Assembly (NCBI RefSeq): GCF_009730915.1
Contig: NC_052477.1
Span: forward strand, 2,692,611-2,756,610
Length of the DNA: 64,000 nucleotides
Direction: 5' to 3'
Origin: Dioscorea cayenensis subsp. rotundata
Lineage: Eukaryota > Streptophyta > Magnoliopsida > Dioscoreales > Dioscoreaceae
Shown here: one piece after another, positions 48,843-59,592 of the stretch
Layout of the letters: the number at the start of each line of letters is the position of its first letter
Position numbering within the stretch: the stretch's first letter is position 1
Translations under genes and position numbers: made by a program
Notes under the pieces: model-generated
The model's input: the letters and a program-made list of their open reading frames with translations, nothing else
The model's database searches: none
Told to the model about the DNA's origin: nothing

Positions 48843-49123
48843 TCAATTTGATCTTAGAGTTCATTGGACTATGGAGATTCTTTAAGTTTGCTAATACTTT
48901 TCTCAACTACTAACAACTAGATCTATGTTGATTGATTAAAATCTATTTCTAATCTAACAGCTAATGATGTGTGTGTATACATACATAAAATCCAAACTCT
49001 GTCATTCATTAATTTAATAATTCTGATTAGCAGCTAATGGCTAATTGCCATATTATACATTTTGTTGTTGACACCCCGTCATTCATTGGGTCACTAAATC
49101 ATAACTTTATTGGCTAACAAAAG
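48843..49123. other. short AT-rich spacer
   Basis: Nothing recognisable between the LINE-like insert and the hAT element. Confidence 0.6.
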
Positions 49124-49131
49124 CATAAAAC

Positions 49132-50192
49132 TAGGGATGGCAACGGGTAGGGTATGGGTAGGGTATGCCAAAACCCTTACCCGTACCCGTAACCCCTACC
49201 CCATACCCGCATCTTACTCCGCACCCTTCTGCAGTAAAAATCATACCCTTACCCTTACTCCGAGGGATACGGGTATACTCAGCAGTACTGCCACTTTCTA
49301 CTGTTACTCCATTGTTCAAATTATCGAATTAAATTTAAATAATAATAAAAATAAATTAATTATACATTATATTACAATCTTTAAACACATGTCCATAAAT
49401 TCAAAATTACTAGTTGATATATATTTGTTTATCTTAAATTATATAATCACATAAAAAATGACATTTATTTAGAACTCAATCAGTAACTTCTACCCTTTTT
49501 GTTTTTGTTCATGTTTAACTATCTTGGTTTTTGTTTTTAAATTTTTTTCATATATCTACTATTTATATTTTATATAGCTTCAAATTTTTATAAATATCTA
49601 GTAAGATTTTTGAATATAAAAAAAATATTATAAGTAATTCTCATAAGTTATATCCAATTGATTTTTTTATTAAGTATCTTATTTTTTTCGGGATGTTTTT
49701 ATAATTTATAGAATAAATTATTATAACATTATTTTTTTATATTTGTTTATTTTTTTAAATTTAATTATGATTTTTTTAATATATATCTAAAAATTCAATT
49801 TTGATAATATTATCAAATATAAATATAGAAATTAAATAATATTTAAAATAATATATTAAGAGAAAAATTTGAAGTATTATTTTCAAATTAATCACCATGA
49901 AAATAGATATTGAGTAAATGTTTAGTTTAATAAAAAATTATATATATATATATATGAAAGGAGTAAGGAGTGCAGATGCGGGTTTTTACCCGCACTCTTC
50001 AACGAGTAAGGGTAAGGGAGTAAGGGAGTGCAGGGTAGGGGCATAGCCCTCACTCCCGACCCTGCACTCAGCTCAAAAACTAACGAGATGTCACTCAGTC
50101 CGCGTCCCGGTCAAAGAGGGTAATACCCTCTTTGACCGGGTACGGGTACGGGTATACCCGTCGGCCGGGTAGGGTACAAATTGCCATCTCTA
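49132..50192. mobile_element. non-autonomous hAT element, 1061 bp
   Basis: Terminal inverted repeats TAGGGATGGCAA (left) and TAGAGATGGCAA (right, reverse strand) sit inside perfect 8-bp target duplications CATAAAAC (49124-49131 and 50193-50200). Both the TAGGGATG-type terminus and the 8-bp duplication are hAT hallmarks. Subterminal regions are packed with GGGTA/TACCC motifs, a layout typical of transposase-binding arrays. The middle is AT-rich with no transposase. Confidence 0.9.
50106..50140. repeat. perfect 17-bp palindrome in hAT subterminal region
   Basis: Arms 50106-50122 and 50124-50140 (CCCGGTCAAAGAGGGTA and its complement) flank a single A. It lies about 50-90 bp from the right end of the hAT element. 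Confidence 0.95.
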
Positions 50193-50200
50193 CATAAAAC

Positions 50201-50840
50201 CAAAGCTTTATAAACACATCCAACCAGAACAAGAGAATTAATCATAGGAGACATCATCCTATGATTCCTATCCCTATGCAAATGCTTCGGCTGAGGAGAA
50301 AAACCCAGCCAGACTTCATTGCAAACTCCTTCTCGATAGCAAGGTGGGAAAGGTTGAACTGCAACACTCTCGGCAACATCCAGGTACTCGAACTCAAACT
50401 CGAAATTAAACTTAAGCTCGAGTTATCAAACAACAGCCAACATTATCAAAGAGTTCTTCAGGATCAGCACCACTACTGAGAAATTCTTTAGCTCTATATA
50501 TTGAGGAATGCCTCAAAGAAGTCAAATCCAACTCCAAACTCCTTTATCCGTGGAGTCGCCAGGCAGATGCTATTGTCTTTGGGATTGGTTAGGTCAGCTT
50601 ATGGCTGTTATCCGCCAAAGAAAGAAGTCAGGGGTTGGCAAGATCTTGTTTTTGGGCAAACAAAGATTGATTGTTTATAGCCTTTTTCCTATGGATTACG
50701 TGTGAATAAAATCTCTGAGAAAAATCTTACAAAAAAATAGTCAATGCAAAACTTTCGAAACTCTTCCCATATTGACTTCTTTCCTTTTTCTTAGAAAGAT
50801 TGCATTGCTTCTATCTAGAAAGATCTTAGGTGTTTGTCAT
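50201..50840. other. spacer without recognised gene
   Basis: Moderate GC with short open frames (50261-50479 and 50508-50705) that show no family features, unusual composition or splice context. I see nothing firm. Confidence 0.5.
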
Positions 50841-51250
50841 CACTACAAGAAAACAATTCAATGCCTTAGGTGTTTGTTAGCACTATAAGAAAACAGTCCA
50901 ATACTGACGGAGTTTTTCCAATAGATTCCTTTCTATCAGAAATATTTTCTTTTAGCGACGGAAACCAGGTAGATTACCGACAAAATACCGACGGAGTTTC
51001 GTATGGTTGAAATTTATAATAGCGACTATATTACTAACGACAACACCGACAAATTTCCATTGCTAATTTACCAGTTTTATTTTTCCTTTGGTGCCAAAGG
51101 AATACAAACATATTTTTTATTAATAGCGAGGGAATTTCGTTGGTTTAATTTAATAATATTATCAATGTAATATTACCGACGGAAGTTTGTGGTTGACATA
51201 ATATTACCGACGTAATTCTCGACGTTGTCGAACATTTCGACAGGAATGGT
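50841..51250. mobile_element. CACTA transposon terminus with subterminal repeats
   Basis: CACTACAAGAAAAC at 50841 is the classic CACTA (En/Spm) end; a variant CACTATAAGAAAAC lies 40 bp later at 50881, each preceded by TTAGGTGTTTGT. The next 350 bp hold many short units such as ACCGACGGA, AGCGACGGAA and ACCGACAAA, the usual subterminal repeats. The opposite end (TTTTCTTGTAGTG) was not found, so this is a solo or truncated end. Confidence 0.75.
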
Positions 51251-51400
51251 GAGCTGAACTCGTCCGTGGTCGAGAGTCAAAAAGTTCAAATTCCATGAGA
51301 ATACTATTTTCCCTACGATTGTCGATAAGTTCAGGAGTTCATGCAAGGACCACTCTTCCTGTGTCTAGAAGCTCTCAAAGCTCGAGAAAAACCTGGATCA

Positions 51401-51729
51401 TGTTAATGCAAGAGTGCAACAACAAGGAAGCTCAGCAAGCTAAGAAGAAGGAGCTTTGAGCTGTTTGTAATAAAAAGTTCTTACTTGCTTGAATGAATAA
51501 CAAGTTCAAACTCAAATATAAGGACTTCCTAAAGTCCAACTAAGGTTGACACAACCAACAAACATTTAAAGCAACATAATTCTTTAACAGACAAAAAGTT
51601 AAACCCCCATCCAAAATCACATGCTAAATAGTGGACTACCCATGCACGTACACTCCTAAGTCTCCATGCAGTCACTTCATACACCCACCTATCCATCCAT
51701 TCACTAGACCTTCTGAGTGAGCATCAGCA
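51401..51729 (-). repeat. 3' LTR of older copia
   Basis: 329 bp, clearly diverged from its partner at 59593-59921 (about 25 differences by eye), so this insertion is older than the nested one. Confidence 0.92.
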
Positions 51730-51741
51730 CACTCACGTCAC

Positions 51742-53709
51742 TCAGAAATTCTTCACCCCGTGCAGTTGTTTGAAATATTCATGCTTGTGAGTAGGCAATG
51801 CCTTAGTAAGTACATCAGCAACTTGATCATTTATACTGCAGTGAACAAGTTTGATCATCCCTTCTGTAACAAGGTATCGTATGAAGTGGAATTTAGTATC
51901 TATATGCTTTGAGTGACCATGCATAGCGGGGTTCTTTGCTATAGCGATTGCTGATTTGTTATTGCAATAAATGACTGTAGCCTTCTTTTGTTCTTCATTC
52001 ATGTCATGCAGAAGCCTTCTCATCCACTTTTCTTGACAGGCAGCAGAGGTTGCAGCGATGTACTCTGCATCTGTACTCGAGAGGGCTGTCATATCCTGCT
52101 TCTTTGAACACCACGCTACCGCTACCGATCTAAGATGGAAGAACCAGCCTATTGTGCTCTTTCTATCATCAAGAGAACCTTCCCAGTCACTATCGGTATA
52201 TCTGGTGAGTTCCAAATGATCCGTGTGCTCATAGTGCAGTCCAACATGAAGTGTTACTGCCACATAATGATCCGTGTGCTCATAGTGCAGTCCAACATGA
52301 AGTGTTACTGTCACATAATGTAATATACGATTGACAATTCCTAAATGATGCATAGAAAGTTGGTGTATGTAACGAGAGATGACCGAAACCGCATACATGA
52401 GATCCGGCCTAGTATGAGTGAGATAAAGTAGACCACCAACCATTCTTCTATATCTCCCTGCTTCAGCCTCACTAGAATTATCATTTTGACAAAGTTTTTC
52501 GTTCATGTTCGTAGGGCTTGAAAAGACTTTGCACTGAAGCATGCTTGATCTTCTCAGGAGGTCTTTAGCATATTGTCTCTGGCATACAAACACACTACCA
52601 TCTCCTTGTTGCACTTCTAGGCCCAAAAAATACTGGAGAAGTCCAAGATCTGACATCTCAAAGCTTTCCATCATACTCCCTTTGAATTCATGCAGCATTC
52701 CTAAAGAGGAACTCATGTAGATGATGTCATCTACATAAATACATAGCAATAATATGTATGTAGTTCCTTGAAGCTTCTTGTAGAGTGTTGGTTTAATGTA
52801 ACTTCGTTGAAACCCCAAGTTGATGAAATGTTGATCGATCTTGCTATACCAAGCCCTCGGGGCTTGGTGCAATCCATACAGGGCCTTCCGAAGTTTGTAT
52901 ACAAGCTTCTCCTTCCCTCTAATGATAAAACCTTCTGGTTGAGTAACGTAGATCTTATCATTTAGATCTCTGTTTAGAAACGCAGACTTGACGTCGAGTT
53001 GGAAGATCGGCCACTTCTTTTGAGTTCCAATAGCCAAGAATGTTCTGATGGTCTCCATGCGTGCAACTAGGGCAAAAACTTCATTGAAATCTATTCCTTC
53101 CCTTTGTGAGTAGCCTTTAGCTACTAGACGTGCTTTCCTTCTGTACAACTCCCCTTGTGCATTGTATTTGGACTTATAAATCCACTTCAAACCAACTGAA
53201 CATTTTTCTTCTGGTAGTTCGGTTAACTCCCAAGTCTGGTTGCGTTGGATTGAGTCCAGTTCTTCACTCATGGCGGTTTGCCAGTTATTATCCTTCACTG
53301 CTTCTTCAAATAAAATAGGATCTGCAGCCAAAGTTGCAAATGAATAGGTATTGTAAATCTTAGATAAGGTTTTATACCTTATAGGAGATGCTTGTTCTGG
53401 ACTTGAATTTGAGGAGTCGGGTGTGAGAGAGTTGCTTGTTGGAGGAGACCTCTTAAGTAGCACGTTGGAGGAGTTTCCACCATGCACTTCAACAGTTACA
53501 AAATCTGGGGTAGAATTTAAAGGCTTTGACCAGTCCAAGATGGTGTTTTCAAAGAAACACACATCCCTACTGATGCGGATTTTCCTTGGAATAGGGTCAA
53601 AGAGTCTATACTTTTTAGTATCTTTACAATACCCAACAAAATATACCTGTGTGTCTTTGGGTCTAGCTTCTTTTGAGTCAATGAAGTGGTCAGCGCATGG
53701 CATACACAA
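51742..53709 (-). CDS. older copia reverse transcriptase and RNase H, 655-codon frame
   Basis: One uninterrupted frame. After a connection region (FVGYCKDTKKYRLFDP) come [58 protein letters not shown], the catalytic CIYVDDIIYM, LGLLQYFLGLEV and an RNase H part with SDWEGSLDDRKSTIGW, LSSTDAEYIA and CNNKSAIAIAKNP. It copies the element RNA into DNA in an active copia. A 51-bp tandem duplication (about 52218-52319) adds 17 residues (TLHVGLHYEHTDH twice). Upstream gag and integrase are broken, so the full polyprotein cannot be made. Confidence 0.88.
   Translation of the reverse strand: MCMPCADHFIDSKEARPKDTQVYFVGYCKDTKKYRLFDPIPRKIRISRDVCFFENTILDWSKPLNSTPDFVTVEVHGGNSSNVLLKRSPPTSNSLTPDSSNSSPEQASPIRYKTLSKIYNTYSFATLAADPILFEEAVKDNNWQTAMSEELDSIQRNQTWELTELPEEKCSVGLKWIYKSKYNAQGELYRRKARLVAKGYSQREGIDFNEVFALVARMETIRTFLAIGTQKKWPIFQLDVKSAFLNRDLNDKIYVTQPEGFIIRGKEKLVYKLRKALYGLHQAPRAWYSKIDQHFINLGFQRSYIKPTLYKKLQGTTYILLLCIYVDDIIYMSSSLGMLHEFKGSMMESFEMSDLGLLQYFLGLEVQQGDGSVFVCQRQYAKDLLRRSSMLQCKVFSSPTNMNEKLCQNDNSSEAEAGRYRRMVGGLLYLTHTRPDLMYAVSVISRYIHQLSMHHLGIVNRILHYVTVTLHVGLHYEHTDHYVAVTLHVGLHYEHTDHLELTRYTDSDWEGSLDDRKSTIGWFFHLRSVAVAWCSKKQDMTALSSTDAEYIAATSAACQEKWMRRLLHDMNEEQKKATVIYCNNKSAIAIAKNPAMHGHSKHIDTKFHFIRYLVTEGMIKLVHCSINDQVADVLTKALPTHKHEYFKQLHGVKNF
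52218..52319. repeat. 51-bp in-frame tandem duplication in copia pol
   Basis: Two adjacent 51-bp copies starting ATGATCCGTGTGCTCATAGT on the plus strand, with one or two differences; it keeps the reading frame. Confidence 0.9.
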
Positions 53710-54366
53710 CCGAAGACACGAAAATGTTCAACAGTTGGCTTGCTTCGTTTGAGTGCATGGTATGGTGTTTGATCTCTCAATGCACTAGTAGGTGAGCGGT
53801 TTAGGATGTATACCGATGTTGCAACCGCTTCTGCCCATAGGTACGTTGGAAGCTTTATTTCATTCAGTATTGATCTCGCTCGCTATCTCAATAATAGTTC
53901 GATTCTTCCTCTCGGCCACGCCGTTCTACTTGGGTGAGTACAGAGCTGTGAGCTGCCGGTAAATGCCATGAAACCTGCAATACTCAATGAAATCTTTGGA
54001 GACAAACTCGCCCCCCCTATTAGTTCGTAGATCTTTTAATGAATAACCTTCTTGCTTCTCTTGAAGTTGCTTGAAAGCTTTGAAATAATCCAGTGCTTGT
54101 GACTTTTGTTCCAAAAAGAAAACCCAACTATACCTGGAATTGTCATCTGTTAATAAGAAAATATACATACTTCCTCCAAGTGACGGTGTTTGCATAGGGT
54201 CGACCAGATCTCCATGCACAAGCTCAAGAGGTACCTCCGCTCGTCTTGCTTGTCCCTTTGGAAAGTTAAGACGAACTTGCTTGCCGATAGAGCAGCCTTT
54301 ACAAGGTCCCCATGGTTCAAGTGTGGGTAATCCCTCTACCAACTGTCTTTGACCCAAAAATTGCAA
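53517..54366 (-). pseudogene. older copia integrase, broken
   Basis: From the insertion point: CKGCSIGKQ (end of the zinc site), LVHGDLVDPMQTPS with the first catalytic Asp, RTNRGGEFVSKDF where the second Asp of the usual TDNGGEF type is lost, then a stop and shift near 53930. A last part, YHALKRSKPTVEHFRVFGC, comes in another frame. Inactive. Confidence 0.8.
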
Positions 54367-54371
54367 GCTTC

Positions 54372-54655
54372 TGTTAGAGAGAAAACCAGAAATAATTGAT
54401 AGATAACACGAGCAAGAAAATCAGAAGGAACTTCTAGGTTTTTAAATCAGCACACATTCTACACTATATTTTCAGATGTTTAAATAACAAACTTCACAGC
54501 TGATAGTAGGACCAATTGATTTGACTCCATCTACTAGACATCCTGCCGATCCACAAAACAGGGAAACAAATTCAAGTGGCTTAGCACATTTCATGGAAGC
54601 AATTGATTGTACATGCACAGCACCAGTCCAATCATGTCTGGATTATTTGTTCACA
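54372..54655 (-). repeat. 3' LTR of younger copia
   Basis: Begins TGTTAGAGAGAAAACC and ends TTGTTCACA on the plus strand; 284 bp. Confidence 0.95.
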
Positions 54656-54664
54656 TTCTCCGCC

Positions 54665-56164
54665 CTAATCCTGACATGTATCCAGATCACGGACACCAAG
54701 TAGTTGACGCATAGCAGCTAACTTCACTACTGACAAAGCTTTCGTCAGTGCATCGGCACGCTGTTCACCGGTGTTTACAAATTCTACCACAATCTGTCCT
54801 CTCTCCACACACTCTCTAATAAAATGAAATCTTGTTTCTATGTGCTTGCTTCGTCCATGAAATACAGGATTTTTCATGAGAGCAATGGCAGATTTGTTAT
54901 CAACAAACAAGATCACTGGCTTTAGATCTGTCCTTGTTAATTCACCAACAAGGTTCCTCAACCAAAGAGCCTGGCAAGCTGCTGCTGTGGCCGCCATGAA
55001 CTCAGCTTCGCATGATGATAGCGCCACTGTTTTTTGTTTTTGAGAATTCCAGGATATCAGATTTCCATTGAAATAGAAGGCCATACCAGTTGTGCTTCTT
55101 CTCCCATCCTGATCTCCTGCCAAATCGCTATCCGAGAACCCAGAGATGCTAACCTCTTGATGTCCCTTCATATAAACCAGTCCAAAATGAATTGTTCCCC
55201 TTAAGTATCTTAGGATCTGCTTAACCACTTTGTGATGTATGACTGTAGGTCTCTCCATATACCTGCTCGCCATCCCAACGGCATATGACAAGTCCGGCCA
55301 TGTATGCAAGAGATATCTGAGATAGCCAATGATTTTTCTATATTCTGTGCAATCAACGGGTGTACCTTCCAGGTCCTTGTGCAACTGCATCTTGGTTTCC
55401 ATCGGGTACTTTGCTGCATTGCAATCCGTCATTTCAAATTGAGACAAGACTTTCTTGGCGTAAGCTGATTGTTTGAGTTGTATCCGATCCTTCTGCTGCT
55501 CTACTTCAATCCCCAAGTAATAGGAAAGAAGTCCCAAATCACTCATCTCAAATTCCATCATCATTTGCTCTTTGAATCTCTCAACTTCTTCATTGTTACT
55601 TCCTGTCACAATGAGATCATCAACATACACTCCAACAATCACACTTGTCTCTCCTTCCCCTCTTGTGTATACTGACTTTGTTCTTGAGTGCATTTACTAA
55701 AACCGAGCTCTTTTAGACTCCTATCCAGCCGGGTGTTCCAGGCCCGTGGAGCTTGCCGCAATCCATAGAGAGCTTTTGACAGTTTGTACACCATATGCTT
55801 CTGATTTTGTATCTCAAACCCCTCTGGTTGAGTGACATAAACATCTTCTTCCAACTCCCCGTTAAGAAATGCTGATTTTACGTCCGTGTGGTATACCTTC
55901 CAGCTCCCGATTTGCGGTAAGTGCAAGAATGACTCGAACGGTGTCAAGTTTTTGCAAACTCGGAGCGAACACTTCATCGAAGTCGATACCTTGCCTTTGT
56001 ACATAACCTTTAGCCACCAACCTTGCTTTGTGTTTGATGATATGTCCATCTGAATCTTTCTTCAATTTGTACACCCATTTTAGGCCAATGGGTTTTTGAC
56101 TCGATGGGAGCTCGGTTAGGATCCACGTATTGTTCTTCTCAATGGACTCTAGCTCCTTCTTCAT
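54665..56164 (-). pseudogene. younger copia reverse transcriptase and RNase H
   Basis: Blocks in order: [81 protein letters not shown] (intact catalytic motif), LGLLSYYLGIEVEQ, YLRGTIHFGL, SDLAGDQDGRRSTTG, LSSCEAEFMAA and FVDNKSAIALMKNP. Two frame changes (near 55900 and 55690) interrupt it. The last 342 codons (55693-54665) are uninterrupted. Confidence 0.87.
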
Positions 56165-56370
56165 TGCTTCAAACCAGCAGGCCTCAGTCTAAGCTTCTCG
56201 GTAGCAGGTTGGCTCTTTAGACATCACCATCATCATCTCACCCTCTTCTTCATTGCAAGTGACCCCTTCATCAAGATCTGCATAGATATCGGAGAGGGAC
56301 CTGAGACGGACTGGCCCATCATGGGAATCCGGTGTAGACAATATCGGACATGAGATAGTCGGCCGGGTGC

Positions 56371-57817
56371 TCAATGGTGGTGTAGACAAACTTGATGTTT
56401 CTGTCGTCGGTGTTGTGTCCGTTTCACTGACATTAGGAGCTTCCCGCTCTTGTCAAAGACCTTCGCGGTGTCACCCGCCATGAGCACTTCATTCCCATCT
56501 TCTGTCATCTGCCCAAGGCTTATAATGTTATTACAAAGCTTTGGAATGTAGTATACCTCATGGAGAGCCTTCTGATCACCGTTCTTGCAGGCAAACATGA
56601 CTGTTCCCTTGTCCATGATCTGGACTGTTGACCCGTCGCCGAGCTTCACCCTCCCGGTGACAGCTTCATTCAATTCTTGAAACTTGGCACGATGACCAGT
56701 CATGTGATTACTAGCACCATTGTCAAGATACCAGAGATCCTCATTTTCTTCCTTCTTAGTATCATGGTGCCTATCTCGCCGATGATCTTTCTTCGTTGAG
56801 CAATGCAACATCCCCGCCACTCCCCGCCCGAGTGCGCATCCCCCTTGGGACATGGTTAATAACAGTGCAGGCTCTTCATCGACGGTGCGGGTAAGATGAG
56901 CTTCATCGTCGTGCCGCTTGCCATGACACTCAGATGCATAATGGCCCATTCTCTCGCACTTGAAGCATTTTATGTGACTCTTGTCACGAGTGCCATTTAC
57001 GGCACCGCTAGTGCTTCCTCCTGTATTTTCTTGACGTGGGGCACTATAACCGCTGTGGCCACGACCGCGCCACCGTCCATGCCCTCTTCCATGATCAGGA
57101 TTTCTAAAGCCACGGCCCCTTCCTCCTGATGAAGTATCCGTGATGGTCCCTCTTTGCCGCGCCTGCCACTCGGCCTGAGTGAGCAAGAGCTGGCCATCTG
57201 TGTTGCTGGCGTTGTTACGCAGCCTCACTGCTCGTTCCTCAAATGCTTTCAGTCTCCCTACCGCCTCCTCAAATGCCATGGTGTCGAGATCATAGAACTG
57301 CTCGATCCCGGCGACAACAGGGAAATATTTGTCGGGGACGGAATCGAGTAACTTCTTGACAAGGGTGGAGTCTTCAAGTGTGTCTCCGAGGATGGAAAAT
57401 TTACTGGATATGGTGCTTAGTTTGCCGGCGAACTCATCAACTGTCTCATTCTCCTTCATCCGGAGAGCATCAAACTCGCTTTTCAGTGTCTGTAGACGAG
57501 CCTTCTTGACCCGATCCGCACCCTGGGTACCCTCGCCTTGAGGCTATCCCGTGTGTCTTTCACGTTTTTCTTCATTGCGACCTGGAGAAGGATGTCTTCG
57601 GGGACGCACTGCAGGATGTGTGCTCGTGCCGCCTTGTCCTTCTTCGCATCTACTTGTGTTCCTTCCGTAGGTTCCACAGCCTCCCATGTTCCCTGGGCAT
57701 CAAGGATTGCCTCCATCCTTACCGCCCACACCAGTATAGTTTGAGGAGTTCAAAGATTGGAAAATGTAATGATACCCCGCCGCTCTCCTTTGCCACCCTG
57801 TCAGAGACCATCGACAT
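56371..57817 (-). pseudogene. younger copia gag and protease
   Basis: A probable ATG at 57817 is followed by a frame break near 57740, then AVRMEAILDAQGTWEAVEP, a second break near 57480-57530 and a long frame from 57459. That frame has the gag motif MKENETVDEFAGKLS, an RGRG-rich region, the CCHC knuckle CFKCERMGHYASEC (about 56955-56915) and the protease site WYLDNGASNHMTGH, ending in IISLGQM and KSGKLLMSVKRT. Normally GAG-pre-integrase and integrase follow; here the linker before RT comes within about 30 bases. Confidence 0.85.
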
Positions 57818-57871
57818 TCTGCGGGAGTCAAGGATACTTAGACGATTAACTCAGGGGGCTCACGATACGGA

Positions 57872-58162
57872 TGTTAGAGAGAAAACCAGAAATAATTGAT
57901 AGATAACACGAGCAAGAAAATCAGAAGGAACTTCTCAGTTTTTTTTTTTTAAATCAGCACACATTCTACACTATATTTTCAGATGTTTAAATAACAAACT
58001 TCACAGCTGATAGTAGGACCAATTGATTTGACTCCATCTACTAGACATCCTGCCGATCCACAAAACAGGGAAACAAATTCAAGTGGCTCAGCACATTTCA
58101 TGGAAGCAATTGATTGTACATGCACAACACCAGTCCAATCATGTCTGGATTATTTGTTCACA
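57872..58162 (-). repeat. 5' LTR of younger copia
   Basis: 291 bp, nearly identical to 54372-54655 except for a longer T-run. The sequence next to it on the element strand (CCGTATCGTGAGCC) resembles a decayed Met-tRNA primer site. Confidence 0.95.
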
Positions 58163-59552
58163 GCTTCGAGTGTTTAAGTGTCTGAACCTTCTGTGCCATA
58201 GCTTGGCTTCTTTAGCTTCTCCAACAGCTGCATGTACAGATCTAACATTTCTGGTATCAAAAGGAAACAATCTAGTGGCAATCATCCGAATACAAGCCAG
58301 CAGAGTATCTGCATGCTTATCTTTGATCTTGGATTATCCATCCTCAAAGGCAACAGAGTAACCTGAAGTCATGAGCTGCCCAACACTGAGAAGATTGTGA
58401 GCAAGCTTAGGTACATACTGTATCTTTGTAAGTATGCTTGTTTTCCTAGTAGTTGATCGAAATAGGACATTGCCAATGCTTGCAACCTTTAAGACTTTTC
58501 CGTCTCCTAGTCTCACCATTTGTTGAATGGTGGTGCTTTCTAAAGTTTGGAAAAGATTTTTGTTCCCAATCATGTGATTACCGCAGTCGCTGTCGATGAG
58601 CCATGCTTCGCTAGTGTTCACTCCTTCATTTGTACTGGCCATGAACAACAACCCTTCCTCTTCCTCACCTTTGGTTTCTTCTTCTATGCCTTTAGTCACA
58701 TTCACTTCTTTGTCATTGTACCAACATTGGGCTTTAGTGTGCCCATATTTTTTGCATATATAACATTGAACTCCAACCCTGTGTCGCTGCTGCTTGAAAT
58801 GCTAAGCTTTTGGAGTAGAGTCAGTGTTCCTTCCTCTGCCTCGACTGCGAAAATGACCTTTGAACGAGCCACGCGCACTTTCTCATCCTCCTCTGAAGCT
58901 AGTTTTAGCAAATGAGTTAGTTACTGCATGGAAAATAGCTTATTCTTCAGTTCCTACAGACAAAAGAAGGATAGCTTCATGACCCTCTAAGGAACCTTCT
59001 AGCTCTTCGACAGTGAGAGTTGCCAAGTCCTTGGCCTCAACGATGGAAGAGACCACATGCTTGAAGCTTGGTGTGAGACTCTTAAGAATTTTTCCAACAA
59101 TGGTGTTCTCTGGTATAGTATCTTCGAGCATTCGTATCTTGAAGACAATATCAAGTACACGACTAATAAAGTCTTGGACCTTCTCCCCATTCTTCATCTT
59201 CACTGTTTCAAATTCTTGCCGTAGTGAGTAAAGCTTAACCGAGAGAATCTTAGTATTCCCTTGGCATTCAGTGGTCAACTTGTCCCATGCTTGCTTGGTA
59301 GTAGTTGCTTCTGCAATTTTAATGAGAAATTGTTCATCCAAACCTTGTTGAATGAGATAAAGAGTGCTAGAATCTTGCCATTTGAGCTCTTCAACTGCAT
59401 TTGCTTCTCCTTCTTCACTGAAACCACTATCAACAAGCTTCCAAAGTCCTTTAGACCGAAACATGGTCTTCATCATGAGTGTCCATAGACTGAAGTTTTC
59501 ACCTTTGAACAAAGGGACATGTGTTTGCGAAGTGGTGCTCTTTTCAGCCATG
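58163..59552 (-). pseudogene. older copia gag, zinc knuckle, protease and pre-integrase part
   Basis: Starts MAEKSTTSQTHVPLFKG at 59552. The gag domain (SLWTLMMKTMFRSKGLWKLV, KQAWDKLTTECQG) runs to about 58940, then a CCHC knuckle with a Tyr-rich start (near 58740-58765) and a protease-like part, AWLIDSDCGNHMIGN (the active site in relatives reads DSGAS or DSGCS, so a Gly seems replaced), and LAHNLLSVGQL. The frame breaks near 58911-58940 and near 58330. The pre-integrase motif LWHRRFRHLN lies against the nested insertion at 58163. Confidence 0.82.
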
Positions 59553-59592
59553 ATGATTTGAGGGAATAATGGAGGAACAACTTTGATACCAC

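Larger units (their letters stand above)
54372..58162 (-). mobile_element. younger copia element without integrase, nested in the older one
   Basis: LTRs 54372-54655 (284 bp) and 57872-58162 (291 bp) differ at about four bases plus length changes in a T-run. Target duplication GCTTC is perfect (54367-54371 and 58163-58167). The 3.79-kb element carries gag-protease (57817-56371) joined almost directly to the pre-RT linker and RT-RNase H (56164-54665); the GAG-pre-integrase and integrase domains are absent. It split the older copia between its pre-integrase motif and its integrase zinc site. Confidence 0.93.

Noticed and set aside
49110-49454. 114-codon plus-strand frame with GYAKTLTRTRNPYPIP
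   Set aside because: Translation of the hAT subterminal GGGTA repeats, not a gene.
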